The translations under genes were made by a program, and so were the position numbers. Under the pieces are notes generated by a model, which worked only from the letters and a program-made list of their open reading frames with translations, made no database searches and was not told the origin of the DNA. DNA of 64,000 nt from Marisa cornuarietis (taxonomy: Eukaryota > Mollusca > Gastropoda > Architaenioglossa > Ampullariidae). The stretch lies in NCBI GenBank assembly GCA_004794655.1, contig SMMW01000617.1, positions 14,073,501 to 14,137,500 of the forward strand, given 5' to 3'. Shown here in pieces: positions 1-11,803 of this stretch (the first letter of the stretch is position 1; each line of letters begins with the position of its first letter).

Positions 1-3000
1 CTTTCTTTGTTTGTGGTACGTGCTATTTTCCAGCATCGAGGCGGGGCAGAGTGGAGGCGTCTCCCAAGTCGATAATCTGCCCCTCGAAAGTGCTCGGCAA
101 CTGGAATGGATGGGTTGCTAATTGTCTCTGCTTTTTTTTTCTTTTTTTTTTGCCGGGAAGAAAACACAGCGTGTGTGAAGCACGCGATGGAAGGGCCAGG
201 TGAGAAAGCCCTCGCCAGGTTGATGGTCTGCCAGGCTCGCAAACAAGTGTTCCTTTTGCGTCACGCATCGCATATTTTTCGAGGGTGAGAAAACGGAGTG
301 GGTGGGTGGGTGGGTGACTTTGCACGGCATCCCCATCTGTCTGCGACGCTGATAACGATGATAACGAAGAAGAAAAAATGGGAGGGAAAGGACACAAAAG
401 AAGGAATAATAATCGTGGTAGTGTAGAAAATCGACCGGGAGAAAAGATGACTGTCGATTTGTCTACGGGTTGAGACCACTGCCTTGTATTACATTTAAAG
501 AATGGGATGAAGAAAGCAGAACGTAGCGTTGGTAGGAAAGTAAATCATAACACATAGTACCAAACAGAGTGGGTTACAGCCGCTGCAACCTGGCAACAGT
601 CTCCTCGATGAAGATGCGGCACAGGAGGTGTATCACTGATTAGGTCATCCTCGCAGCTTGTAATGCTGATGTAATGCTGACTTCAAATATTTCGGCCGCT
701 CTGATTCTACCCAGGCAAACATCCTAAAAACATTAACCACAGGTTGTGAATTGTTCCTTTTAAGGTTCAAGAACATCCTACTAGTCAGAGCTCCCCGGTG
801 TTTACCGACACTCCAAAGGACAAGCTTATTTCTGCTAGAAGGTGATAATCTTATGAGTGGTGCGAACGCTCAAATCACACACATCTGTTCCTTAAATACA
901 AGGATCACTGTTGGAACAAAAACCCTTCAAGGATTCTGCCTGAGACACGATACTCCGATATGCTGAAACTACAGCCTATCGAGCTTCAGTTTCCCTGCAA
1001 GATGGACATGCTGGAATCATCCTACAGACCTCGCAAAGACCTCGCAGGTTTCGTCTGAGATGCGCGGAAATCAGATGGGCGGTTAGGCCCTGAGGCGAGG
1101 CTTTGAAGGGCTTCGGAAAGGTAACGGTTAGGGTAAGCAGGACGATCAGGGCAGGAAGATGCAGTCTATGAAGGGACCACTTACAGCTTAGGGCGGTCTT
1201 CGGAAAATGCCGTAAAGAGAAGAGAGCATTTACGACATAAACACGTAACGACAATAAACACCACTCACCCAGACCATCTAACGGAAACATTTATCGAGGA
1301 TCAGGTTAGCTTTCCGAGCAACATTCCAGCATCAGCAACGATAATCTTGTATCAACACTCGCGACAAACAAACCTCGCTCTCCCAGTCTCTTTCGCAGTT
1401 GTACCTGACTCAGTAAAGAGACACCGTAACAAAGATTGAAGGAAACACCACCACCAACAACACCGACTTTTATAATAAAAAAAGGAAACCCATAATCGAC
1501 TGCGATGCCATGACAGCAAACGCGCCTACACCAATCAAAACATTTCAAACTGTTGCCTTCAGGGTTTCAGCTTGCTGTCTCGTTCCCAAACCACACGGAG
1601 TAACCTCGCGGCTGAGGGCAAATTCTTGTTCTAGGTGAGGCCTTGTTTATGAATGCTGCCTATCGCTGTCTTTCGCAGTCTGTCGGTCTGTCTTTCTCTC
1701 TCTCAAGCTCGTTAATTTTCACCTACCTCCCTCGCTCATAGCCACCCGCCTCATTCTTAATTTCCCTCTATACATTCCTCCCCGCACGCATCTGTGAAAG
1801 GAGGGTGGGGTGGCAGTGGCGGCTGCTAGCACATGTTTCCTTAAATGTTTATCTAGAACCATCGCCATTCTGCAGTTTGACGTGTTTTTTAAACACCTCC
1901 AAAAATACACCTGGGCAAAGGACGGGGAGAACTTGTTGCACCTACGACTTCTGCAAGTGTTGATGGTTGTGGACTATCCCACCATGCCGAGGAAATGTAT
2001 CTTATCGTCGACAGGGAACGTTAGGATCATCGGCCCAACAGTCGTCATCTAGGCATTTAAAACGTCTTAATGTTAAAGGTCACATTTGCAAAAGTGATCA
2101 TGAGATTTTTAAATAAAACAATTCAATGTCAATGACTAATACGTTCTTCTTATTCCTAGCAGAGATCAAGTTAAGAACTATATTTTAAGCTTTCAGGTGC
2201 AGTTGATAAATAATCGTTCTCGATATCAACAACATGATGAGACCTAAGATTGTTGTCAATAAGTTAATATCTAATTTCTCAATTTACATGTCCATTTTGT
2301 GCACCAAGTTAAAAGCTTATTTTATATGTTCATTTTCTTAACCTACAATATTGTCTGTGGCTCAATTTGCGGCTCAAAAATTAGGCTTCTTCATCTTCAA
2401 ATGTGATATTACTTTTGTAGGTAGAGGGAGGACCAGAGCATTCATAAGGTTGGGACCGACTAATTGATGAAGATGGAAAATGTACAATCAGAATTTCTGT
2501 GCCAACACTTAACCTTGCTATAAAAGACTACCACTTTCCTCGCAAAGTCCACTTCAGCAAGACCACTGCTGATGAGGTCCAGAAATGTTGCACAAATCAA
2601 CAAGCAGACGACAGGGACAGGAAAGCTGTAGACTTCTTACTCTCATGCACTGCTTGACCTTGCAGCAAGGACCCCGTGGCTGAAGGCTGAGCCACTTGCC
2701 CAAAGCAATGATCCCAATTACAAAAAAAAAAAAAAAAACCTCGGCGGGATTAATTAATGGCGGTTGTTTGCCGAACTCAGTCGAGCGGATCGATGTTTTC
2801 CCAAGCTGCTCCACCTGTCGCCGTTAGCACTAGACCTGGCCTGTCAAAGACCAGTTGGGCGACATGCCCCATCGCCCTCCCTCCACTCCCACAAGTTCTC
2901 CCTCCTTACTCTGATTATTTCCATGGAGACATAGAACCTTGTAGATCTTCCAACTGCACAATTTTGCAATAAAACACCCCCCCAAAAAAACAACCAAAAC

Positions 3001-3247
3001 CAGAAACCAAACCAAACCAAAAAAAAAACACACAGGGAAATAAATACACTATAATTTGTAATACTCGAATACTTGGTATTCAATATTGGTTTTGCAGAAT
3101 GGTGTCGATAAACTAACCAAATGATTTTTATGCAATTTTTTTAACAAGTGAGTGGAGCAGGTTCCATAGAGGCAAAAGGCAGCAGAAGCCAATTTCAAGT
3201 CGGACACCAGTTATTCTCTCGATGCTTACAAACTTTGTCTCACTTAA
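1..3247. other. Unassigned DNA, no gene recognised
   Basis: I see no exon with both splice ends and an open frame here. Landmarks are a T-rich tract near 131-150, a four-run G tract at 300-314 and an A-run at 2721-2737 that marks no recognisable element. Base composition is unremarkable and open frames are short and non-overlapping in character. Confidence 0.6.
300..314 (+). other. Perfect (GGGT)4 G-quadruplex motif
   Basis: Four GGG runs are separated by single T bases. Quadruplexes with three one-base loops are known to be the most stable class. The tract sits alone, with no promoter or repeat boundary visible around it. Confidence 0.8.
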
Positions 3248-3260
3248 ACTCTCTCTCTCA

Positions 3261-3327
<67 letters not shown>
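3248..3327 (+). repeat. Compound (CT)n(CA)n microsatellite
   Basis: An interrupted CT array to about 3280 passes directly into an uninterrupted CA array of about 23 repeats. The flanks are unique sequence. Frames read across it give only Ser/Leu or His/Thr runs. Confidence 0.97.
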
Positions 3328-3330
<3 letters not shown>

Positions 3331-4112
3331 AGTGCATGCATTTTGCACTAAGCAGACCAAAACTCTAAAGAGCCATAAGTGGATCAGTTCGATGCAACAC
3401 GTTGGAGTCTACCGGGTGGTTTGGCGTTGCTATGAAACGGGGTGCTGAGCTCCAGGGCCACACATGGAGGATGTTACTACTTTCGCCATATCTGAATCTC
3501 CAGTTCATAGCAAACTATCCAGGAGGGATTATAAAATGCTAGAGTCATGTAATCAGAAACAGGCACAAAACCTAGAAAGGCAGCTGATACAAAAAAGTCT
3601 CCACAGGTACATGGCTATGAGTAATGAAGACTTATGATGTGAAGTTTCTTTTTATGCTTTCTACTTCCCCTTCCCCCAGGAGGCCAAGAAATCAGAATTA
3701 AAGATTTTTTTCTAGGTTTCAACTAACTTCTAATGAAAGGGTTAAATGTGTTTTAAGGTTTCCGAGATCACCTACAAGAACACAAGTGTTAATATCGATT
3801 AAAAGAAATCCCGACACACCACAGCCACTAGAAGGAAGCCCTTCCTATTCGCACCCGGACCACCCTGTACTTCCAAAGGTCAGCAGCACTTATTCGACGA
3901 TAACAGGGTTCATTATCCCGTGTCACCATTGAAGACCCAACCAGTCGTTCATAAAACCTGGCTGTTATTTTGAGCTTTTTATTCCACTTCCACTGCGCGT
4001 TCGTTTTACGTCGAAAGAAAGCCTACTTGACAGTCCCCACTCTTCACAGTTCTTCCCCTTTCACTCAATCTCACTCTCTCATACACACATCCCCCCTCTC
4101 TAAACCTCCCTC

Positions 4113-4115
<3 letters not shown>

Positions 4116-4178
<63 letters not shown>
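4116..4178 (+). repeat. (CA)31 microsatellite
   Basis: Uninterrupted CA dinucleotides follow a short C/T-rich lead-in and are followed by a CT-rich stretch. Such purity suggests an array young enough to be polymorphic. Confidence 0.97.
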
Positions 4179-4181
<3 letters not shown>

Positions 4182-4663
4182 CCTTTCTCTCTCTCCATAA
4201 ATAAAATGCCCGGAAGAGGATGTTATAGACACAATTTACAGACACACTGATGTAACAGAAACAGACAGTCCTACAACCCAATCCTATTATAAAGTTAAAG
4301 AGGACGAGGCGATAGGAGCGAAAGAAAGATGATAAAAATAGCACAATGCTAATCAGTCTGCTTTTTATTCTATAAGGGAAATAAGCCTTGGAAAATCTCA
4401 CAGGTATACACACACAGGTACCCAGGTACAAACCGAGGTAAAAATAAATGGACTCATCAGAGAGGGGGCTGAAACAGGGCAGGAGAGAGAGAGAACGGGG
4501 TCTGATAATGCAAAGAAAAAAAAGTGTGACTGCGTAAACTCTTTGATCGTTTTTCTTTGTGAAAGGACTTCACACAAAGATGTCTGACATTTGCTTGTGT
4601 TCTAAGGAAGATCTTCTGTTTACGAAGCATCAGCGTAGTACGACAATTCAGCGGTGCCAGCCT

Positions 4664-4738
4664 ATAAACATCTTGTTGACTGATGCGAGTTCCTCTGCCA
4701 ATAAACAGCTTGTTGACTTGATGCGAGTTCCTCTGTCG
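4664..4738 (+). repeat. 37-bp tandem duplication
   Basis: Two adjacent copies each begin ATAAACA, continue with CTTGTTGACT and end with GATGCGAGTTCCTCTG. They differ by a few substitutions and one inserted T. Copies are 4664-4700 and 4701-4738. Confidence 0.85.
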
Positions 4739-6581
4739 GATGTTGCAACATTTCTCCAAGAAACTGTCAGTATTGAGTCAGTAAACTTCAAGACGAGGTA
4801 GGAAAGAGTGGTTAACACGAAGAGTTAATAAAGGCTTGTTTACACGAAGACAGACTCTACTGAGCACAAGTTAAACTGGCGAACATTTGCAAATAATGTA
4901 CTAACTGCCTGGAAACAAGCTTCGCGATGGTTTTTACCTACAATTCTCGCGCTTTTAAAGACCAGTTATTGTCCTTCTTCTGCTCTTAAATATAAGTTGC
5001 ATGCAGACAGAATTTCTATTTTTTGCGCTCATCTACAGTGTTGTAGTCGAGAAATTTTCTCAAACATCATCTAAGAGGAAAACAGGGAAAATAAACGCAG
5101 AAATTTAAGTCAATTCAAATGAATTAAATTTTAATTTAGATCATATGTTCAGTAACAGACTCCTTTAGTCTGAAGGGTCTTTGTCAGTACAGTGACTTTT
5201 TCCAAAACCTGTGACCACATATCCTTTCGCTTTGAATGAACTGCATTTGGCATTCTGCTGTAAGTGCTCGCTAATAACAGCACAGAAATGCGCATACATA
5301 AGTTAAAAGGAAGGACTAAACCCTGCAATGGGGATTCTAAGCATGTGTTTGCTAAAGTCATCAGAACTGCAAGACGCCTGCTCTTCCATAGATTTGCTGG
5401 CGTCAGAGCTCAAGCGAATGCGTCCAGCTGCGAACCCCTAACCCTAAACCGCCAGTAACACCATAAAAATATTTTTAAAGAAGTCAGTTTACAGTGAGAT
5501 TGGGAAATAATTGAAGAATAATAAAAGTATTGCATCTTCCATTTATGCTACGCTAACAAAATTATTAAAAATTGAGAAAAAGCAAACTTTGACTTTCTGA
5601 AGCCTGTATCTGTCAAGTCGTACTTTGGTCGATTCCAGCCAGTGTCAACAGTTCTTCGATAAAGGAGAAGTCAAGTGAAATGGCTCTTCTTCGCTGTACT
5701 CGGATTCTAAAATCTTATAACACGATATCCAGATCCATGATATCAGGGTTTCGACAATCACAATATGGCTAAAGGCGATGACAATTTAAAAACATCACGG
5801 CCTCCTTGTACTTGTCCGATAAGTGTGGCTTAGACGCGAATTTATTCAAACAATTATGTAGCAATCTGAAATTCTGAGAAGAAAAGATTCAGAAAGTCAA
5901 CATCTATTATTTATTTACACCCAACTAGCCTTTTCTTAAAATGATGCAACTAACTTTGCAGTGAGGCAAAGCAACTCGCGCAAGAGGGGTTCGCCCTTTA
6001 ATTTAAAGCGATCACAAGGTCCTTGATCTGTAGCTACAGGGATAGTCATACAGTTTCACAGCATTGAGAGCTCTTTGTTCTGCAGCAGTGATTTGTTTAA
6101 AGACTAAACTGTGCAAGCATGTGTGAGTGTGAGTGTGTGAGTAGGCGTGGACAATCATGCCGATTTAACAGCTATTCAAAGCTAACGACCCAACTCGCAG
6201 TCTTTGTTTGTATCCTCTCTGCGTTGAAGCCGGAATCTGCCGGCAGCTGCAGTAAACACCATTTTGTTTCCCAAAGAGACTGCGGTGCCATGAACTTGAA
6301 GGAAAATAACAGTACCACTATTTAAAGAAACTAGAATGACGTCTCCCGGTTATAGAGATTCACTGCACCTCCGAACAAGCGCAAGATAACAGTAAAACTG
6401 TGCAATTTAAGTTTTTCATTCGATTTCTATGATAAAGTTTTTTTTCTCTTCGCTCCCAACTAAAAGTTTGGGACTGGGCAAAATAAAGAACAATCACGAT
6501 GTGCTTGAAATTTCCATCAACGAGGTCTTCGACGTAAAGAACCAGTAAGAAACGGGTAGAAACGCGCGAAAAGGCAAGCTT

Positions 6582-6686
6582 CCCCACCAAAAACAAAACA
6601 AAACAAAAACAAGAAAACAAAAAAATCAACCAAAACAAATAAACAACCCCCCCAAAAAAAAAAACAACAACAACAACAACAAAATC
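6582..6686 (+). repeat. A/C-rich low-complexity tract with (CAA)n
   Basis: Almost only A and C on the plus strand, ending in about seven CAA triplets. The minus-strand frame reads as Val/Phe/Gly runs and is not a protein. Confidence 0.85.
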
Positions 6687-6884
6687 CATAGATGATAATA
6701 TAGTCGCTGGCAAAATCGGAAGATGGCTAGCATGAGCCTGTGAAACGCGCCAGGAATCCAGGGAAGCAGGTGTGTAAACAGTCCTTAAGCCAGACAGACG
6801 AGAAGCCCGCGCGAGGCTTTTCTCTTATCCCGCCACCCGGTTAGATAATTCGGGTGCTCCACGTTTGTGCAAAGTTCGTGGGTC

Positions 6885-6995
6885 TACCCCGCCCTCCCGC
6901 CCTCCCACTTCCCACAGGAAGTGCAGAGCTGGCAAGCCATCAGCCGCAGTTCTGATCGAACGACTGTCTCGCGCACGCGCAGTTAACACGTGACG
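6885..6995 (+). promoter_or_regulatory. Promoter-like cluster: NRF1-type site and E-box
   Basis: GCGCACGCGC at 6971-6980, followed by A, fits the NRF1 consensus YGCGCAYGCGCR. CACGTG at 6987-6992, followed by AC, is a USF/MYC-type E-box. Just upstream lie CCCGCCCTCC blocks and an ETS-like AGGAAGTG. Dense sites of this kind are typical of CpG-rich animal promoters. A candidate exon begins about 200 bp downstream. Transcription itself is inferred. Confidence 0.35.
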
Positions 6996-7193
6996 GCAAG
7001 CAGGCCATTACTGTCTGGAAGAAGATTTTCACAAGACATGTCACTGCTGCGAAGTCCATGCCACCGGTTATGGCGACAAGAACCGCTGTCGGGAGCCTCT
7101 CCCACCTTCTCCCCTCATTCTACTCTCTCTCTCCCCCCACCCATCCCCAATCTTGTCTCGGAGCCTGGCAAACATAAGGTCTTCTTTTTTCAG

Positions 7194-7322
7194 GCCAAAG
7201 TATTGAGTGAATATCAAAGAACTGCAGCTCCAAGTCTAGCGCACAATGACCATGTTACGATGGCTTCAAAGTGCCCCGACCCTGTGCGAGCTCTAACTCT
7301 GGCAGTAACCAAGATGGGCGGC
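7194..7322 (+). CDS. Candidate coding exon, product unknown
   Basis: I do not recognise the product. A strong acceptor (CTTCTTTTTTCAG) ends at 7193 and a good donor (GTGAGT) starts at 7323. The 129 nt between them are exactly 43 codons, open, and start and end in phase 0, which is what an internal coding exon would show. The peptide starts AKVLSEYQRTAAPS and ends LAVTKMGG; it has no membrane segment or known motif that I can see. An ATG at 7260 has A at -3 and G at +4, so this could instead be the exon carrying the start codon (MASKCPDPVR onward) of a gene driven by the NRF1/E-box cluster upstream. The frame also stays open past the donor to 7406, so an unspliced chance ORF is possible. Confidence 0.3.
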
Positions 7323-7921
7323 GTGAGTATGAAGAGGACCCATAAAGACCGAAATAATATCGGGACCCTTCAAGCCATCATGTTTTTTCCCGATCACCGG
7401 ATGTGACGCCATTCCCGACCGGCACAGTACCGGAAGACAAGCACAGCCGATCTACTTTAACCATCAGCGTGCTTCAAGAACAGCAACCGTGCATGTCATA
7501 TGCTTACATTTTGTCAGCCAGGTCATTCTAATCCTTCTGTAACAACAAGCACACTTTCTATATGCTTTCTGCAAACTGAACGTTGCAAAAAGAAAAAAAA
7601 AAACAAAAAACAAAAAATAAAAAGTCCACACGAAGATGCCAAATTAACTGTGCAGAAAATGTCAGACCAAGAGTCCTATTTCTCCTACCACCGCAGTTAT
7701 TTATCGTTAGGACGGTGCATCCCCTGTTTGGTGCCGGTGACTAAAGATTCTCGCGTCGCACTTCAGTAGATGTGTGGGTACAGCATCACCGATATGGTGA
7801 AACTGTGAACCTGGCTGTTAAAACTAGCGGTTAATAGCATTCAGGGGAAAAATACTATCAAGTCTTAGATAAGCCTGTATGAGGTGACGGCTTAAAGATG
7901 GTTCTGCACTACTTATATTTG

Positions 7922-7950
7922 TGGAGGAGGAGGAGGAGGAGAAGGAGGAG
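7922..7950 (+). repeat. (GGA)n microsatellite
   Basis: About nine GGA triplets with one A interruption. It abuts the 3' side of the minus-strand SINE copy at 7963 and could be that copy's simple tail read in reverse, though that is an inference. Confidence 0.85.
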
Positions 7951-7962
7951 CAAATTGGTACT

Positions 7963-8092
7963 TTACGCCGAGCCAGCATCTAAGCCAAAGCAGTCAGCCC
8001 TGTAACCAGATGCTTCATGCAGAGAAATAACAGTATGTCCGAGACGAGATCTGCACCCAGGACAGCAAACCCTCACTGTGTTGGTGACAGGT
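7963..8092 (-). mobile_element. tRNA-derived SINE fragment, 5' truncated
   Basis: Read on the minus strand it carries CACCAACACAGTGAGGG, CTCGTCTCGGACATACTG, TTTCTCTGCATG and GGCTCGGCGTAAA in order. The plus-strand copy at 18415 has the same blocks in the same order (GTCACCAATACAGTGA, CTCGTCTCGGGCTCACTG, TTTCTCTGCATGTGA, GGCTCAGCGTCAAA). The tRNA-like head with the A box is missing or too diverged here. It explains part of a 161-codon minus-strand open frame, which is therefore not a gene. Confidence 0.65.
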
Positions 8093-8244
8093 ACATATAT
8101 AGAAGAATATGAAAAAGAGAGTACAGTATTTGCGCATATCAAAGCTTCCGGTGGTTCAGCCAATGAAGGCATGGGGCAAAGGATAAATAATGTGGCTGAG
8201 AAGAACAAATGAATACCTTCTACAGAAAAAAAACTATAAAGATT

Positions 8245-8330
8245 CCAGTTTGTGGAGAGCGTCATTATTGGTTGTGCTCCATAATTAATCTTTGCGACTA
8301 GGCTGCAGGAAGAGGGACAAGAAGAATCAA
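8245..8330 (+). repeat. Dispersed repeat, copy 1 (unknown family)
   Basis: About 85 bp containing GTTGTGCTCCATAATTAATC and GACTAGGC matches the reverse complement of 11521-11604 with only scattered substitutions. Homology stops abruptly at both ends, so this is a fragment of a dispersed element I cannot name. A weaker echo (TGTTGTGCTCCATAAA) occurs at about 20941. Confidence 0.7.
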
Positions 8331-9270
8331 AGAATATGAGAGGGATGAGGGAGAGGGGGAGGGGAAGAGGTGAAAGAGAGCTACGTCTGTAATATTCCTT
8401 AAGAAAAGGTGCTGTATGGTGCCACGCTCGAAAGCAGGTGAATGACAAGTCAAACTTCCTGAACTTGTCTTCTCCGCTGCTACAGTGATAAGCACGACAG
8501 TACGGCTACTGGCTGTAACCCACCCACTGGCAACCCAACCGCCTTCATGAACTACTTGGACGAAATGATTACCATTTATTCCTGAGCTACTTTCCTCCTA
8601 CTCATCTGCGTCGTTGTCTACACTTTCATAGCTTTCACAGCATGTACCCTTAGACAGATATGATTCCAAGTGCGAATTTTTAAAAATTGATTTAGATTTT
8701 TAAAGAAATGTAGCTATGTCAGTCATGGAGAACATGAGACGTAAATGCACCGAAGGATCGAAAAAAGTTCATCAAGGAAGTAGAAACAAACGTTACAACA
8801 TTCTATTCTGAAAAAGGCCGAAAATCAATCAGAAACATAAGAAAAATAAAAATAAAAACAAAAACGAAACAAAAATAATAAAAACAACGAAAATATGCAC
8901 ATAAGCAAACTAGAATGGACATGAAGCCAAGCCTCTTTCCGCAGTGACAAGGATGATGCTTGTTATACGGGAGTGCAAATCCGATAATGTCCAGGGGAGT
9001 ATAAATATTTTTCAGAACAGCTACGGTACAGAGGTAAATAATATGAACAGTGTCATATTCGGAGGCACACAGGCAGGTGATTCAGTTTAACTGTAGGTTA
9101 AGGAGAACGATTTTCTTATCGCACAAAGCCTCCAGCTCAAGTTAAACAAAAATCTATATTCCTCACATAGACCAGCGCGTAAGCTGAATCAGAGAGACAG
9201 AAAGACACCCGCGAACACACAGACAAACGTCCAGACACGCGCTTACTCAGAAAGTAAGCAACACAATTAC
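8331..9270. other. Unassigned DNA
   Basis: Contains an A-rich stretch at about 8836-8895 (AAATAAAAACAAAAACG pattern). No exon, promoter cluster or dispersed repeat was recognised. Confidence 0.55.
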
Positions 9271-9281
9271 TGCGCCCGCCA

Positions 9282-9334
9282 TGACGTCATGTGCACCACT
9301 ACAGCCGTTGCCTTCCTGATACGCCATGACGTCA
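9282..9334. promoter_or_regulatory. Two perfect CRE palindromes 45 bp apart
   Basis: TGACGTCA, the full CREB/ATF site, occurs at 9282-9289 and 9327-9334, both preceded by GCCA. Single further copies lie at 20723, 35714 and 45790. The paired spacing suggests a regulatory element, but no transcription start is evident nearby. Confidence 0.4.
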
Positions 9335-9470
9335 CACCATCCCACTTCTCTGATCACAAAGGACACACCGACAAACCGACATCACCACCCACTGGTACCA
9401 TCCTCCATCAACCTCAAGGTCTCTCTTCACTGGGAAAATGTCAAATGTCTGAGAATGATTTTGACAAAGT

Positions 9471-9502
<32 letters not shown>
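9471..9502 (+). repeat. Compound (TG)10(AG)6 microsatellite
   Basis: TG array to 9490 followed directly by AG, then a degenerate AGACAGAGAG tail. Confidence 0.95.
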
Positions 9503-9503
<1 letters not shown>

Positions 9504-9539
9504 AAGACAGAGAGAGGTAATAGAAAACTAACCGTTTTA

Positions 9540-11520
9540 AGGCGAACGTTCGGAATATTAGAGCTATGTCCAAAATTGTTAGCCAACGCAGTAGGACTTC
9601 AGGGGCACTCGGAAGTTCGACACTTCGGCACTCTGCCTGGTTAAGAACGGCCTCAGAAGCCCACTTTGTCTGAATTTTGTTCTAGTCATGCGTGTGACCT
9701 TTTCCTGACTTTGTTCTCTCTGTGGGGGAAAAATTCTTTATTTTTATATCTTTTGCAACGACAAGGGCCGAATCAGTTATAGTGTTCTTATATTGCATTA
9801 CGTTCTCCACGCCTTTCTGTTTTTTTTTTACAACTCTTGGAATTATGGCACAACTGAGAAGAAAGAAAATTGGCGCAGTGCACTGCAGGACGTTTAAAGA
9901 AACGCTCTTGTTCTTCGCCTGCAGGAAGTGGAAACGAAGGGAGGCTTTCAAGGTGGATATTTTTCTTTATTTCTTTTTTTTCCACCCTACTCCAACACCG
10001 CAACTGAGGTGGCAGACGAGGGAGCGTGGGTGTCGTGGGACGACGGGACAGTTCGACCACCTGGTCGTTAAAGGCTCCAAGAATGCGCGGAAGAGTTAGT
10101 TGCCTCCCTTTCCCACATCCCTTTCCTCCCCATAAAACTCGAGCAGCAAAGTTGGGAGAGAGGGAGAGGTAGATGGGTGGGAAGAAGACATGGGATCACG
10201 TGAACAAAATCCACTAGTGATTTGTCTACCAAAACGTACCACTCATATCCCTTCAGGTCTCCATCTATAAAATCAGGAGCAGGCTGTTAGAAATTCAACC
10301 CGGGGTGAATCCACCAGGCGTGACAGGCAGCAGGCCCTTTGATCCCGCGAGCCCGGCTCGTAAAAAAAAAAAAAAAAATACTGGAATGATGGATGCGCCA
10401 TACTCCACTACCCCCATCCCCCCCAGTCCAACGCCTCCCCTCATCCCCGGGATGCTAAAAGCGGTGTTGACAGGTAAGCCACACAGTCATGACGTGGACG
10501 AGAGAAGGTGAACAAATTTAGAAAGTTTGCGATTCGATAGATTGATCAGCCAAAGCACACTTTGCATCAACTCTCGTTAATTGTGACGTGGTCTCTCTTG
10601 AGGTCGAAACTTCAATTACGCCGAGGGACTGAACCACAGTCACGGGATAACAGTCTATTTGTAGCTTTTGCTCCCCCCTCTCCACATCTGTCCACGAGGG
10701 TCAACCAACTCTACCTTCCTCCCACAACATCTGTTCTCCTCTATATCTTCGCTTTTCTGGTCCGTCCACACCTACGCAATCGTGATTTGAGATCGTCTGG
10801 ATCTAGCTGTTTGTTATCCAAGCGGTCTCATCAACCCTTCATCACCATCGCGTAATCAGCACAGGTGCGTGCATGGGAGAAAACCCACACACACCCACAA
10901 TTGCTCCCACATAACACACGCGCGTTTTATTTTTAAACTTGACATATTAGATGCTGTAGCTCCGGCATACTGATCATTCCTCGTGTATCACTACTACTCT
11001 CACCAAAAGCACCAAGACAGCCAAGACATGGTCACACCGTGGCCTTCAGTTAATAAAAAAGGGGAAGGGGGTTTGGTTCTGAAGTAGGCTGCCAGATGGG
11101 ACTTCAGTTGTTTGACGAAACTCGTCCCCTGGGGCGACTAATCGAACTAACGCCTGCGGCTCTCCGAGGTCTGATAACTTTGTGGAAGGGTACACACAGT
11201 TCGGCCACTTGCGTACTATTTTTTTTCCATCCCCACTTCCATAAGAAAACTCGAAGAAATTGTTTGCCAAATGACCTTTTTCGCTCCACGGTGTTAACTA
11301 AAATATTTAACATGACAATGACTAGTTTAGAAGTCTAAGCACAGTAGGTTGTTGTGTTCTCTCTGTCGGTTGGCTTTTCCCCACACAATTTTGAGTCTGG
11401 CAAGTGTACATTGCATTATAAATTATACTTTGGAACGGTAGAAATAATGACCGAGTAAAAGTAAGAAAGAATACAGGAAACGGCGATTCTGTGTTTTATG
11501 TTCTCCACAACTCTGTGCAC
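9540..11520. other. Unassigned DNA
   Basis: Includes a T-run at 9820-9829, T-rich 9959-9980 and an A-run at about 10362-10378. The open frames of 97-125 codons here contain homopolymer-encoded Phe or Lys runs and no domain I recognise. Confidence 0.55.
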
Positions 11521-11604
11521 TTGATTCTTCTTGTCCTTCATCCTGCTGCCTAGTCACAAAGATTAATTATGGAGCACAATCAAAGATGACTTTCTCCACA
11601 AACC
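11521..11604 (-). repeat. Dispersed repeat, copy 2 (inverted relative to 8245)
   Basis: The reverse complement aligns with 8245-8330 across GGTTTGTGGAGA, TTGTGCTCCATAATTAATC, GACTAGGC and GGACAAGAAGAATCAA. Flanking sequence differs completely, which argues for dispersal and not a local inversion. Confidence 0.7.
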
Positions 11605-11780
11605 GGGATGCGCGATGCACGAATTTTTTTAATCTCCATTTTCATTTGCACTTTAGTATCTATGATTCAGTGACATCGTTTGAAAACATCTGTCGAAGTC
11701 AATCTATCTTACTACCGAACTTCTGTAAACCACTCTTATGCTGCTCACAAGTAAAATCCAGGGTCTAGCTAGCGAGCAGG

Positions 11781-11803
11781 TATAAAAGAGTCACCAGGTA
11801 AGT
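11781..11803 (+). promoter_or_regulatory. TATA-like box overlapping a donor-like site
   Basis: TATAAAAG at 11781-11788 matches the TATA consensus and CAG/GTAAGT at 11795-11803 is a perfect donor match. Both cannot easily serve one transcript, because a start site set by this TATA box would fall downstream of the donor. At least one is coincidental. Confidence 0.15.

Larger units (their letters stand above)
3328..6880. other. Unassigned DNA with small local repeats
   Basis: It holds a microsatellite (4116-4178), a 37-bp duplication (4664-4738) and an A/C-rich tract (6582-6686), listed separately. At 3660-3682 a polypyrimidine-CAG looks like a splice acceptor, but the frame after it closes within 12 codons. 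Nothing else is supported. Confidence 0.55.

Noticed and set aside
2564..2585. CTGATGA followed by GAAA, hammerhead-ribozyme-like core
   Set aside because: The bases between cannot form stem II, and stems I and III are not found.
3660..3715. Strong acceptor before GAGGCCAAGAAATCAG
   Set aside because: The frame closes after 12 codons and no poly(A) signal or donor follows.
5435..5450. CCCTAACCCTAAAC, telomere-like
   Set aside because: Only two TTAGGG-type units; too short to mean an interstitial telomere.
7963..8448. 161-codon minus-strand frame
   Set aside because: It covers a SINE fragment and an unnamed dispersed repeat.
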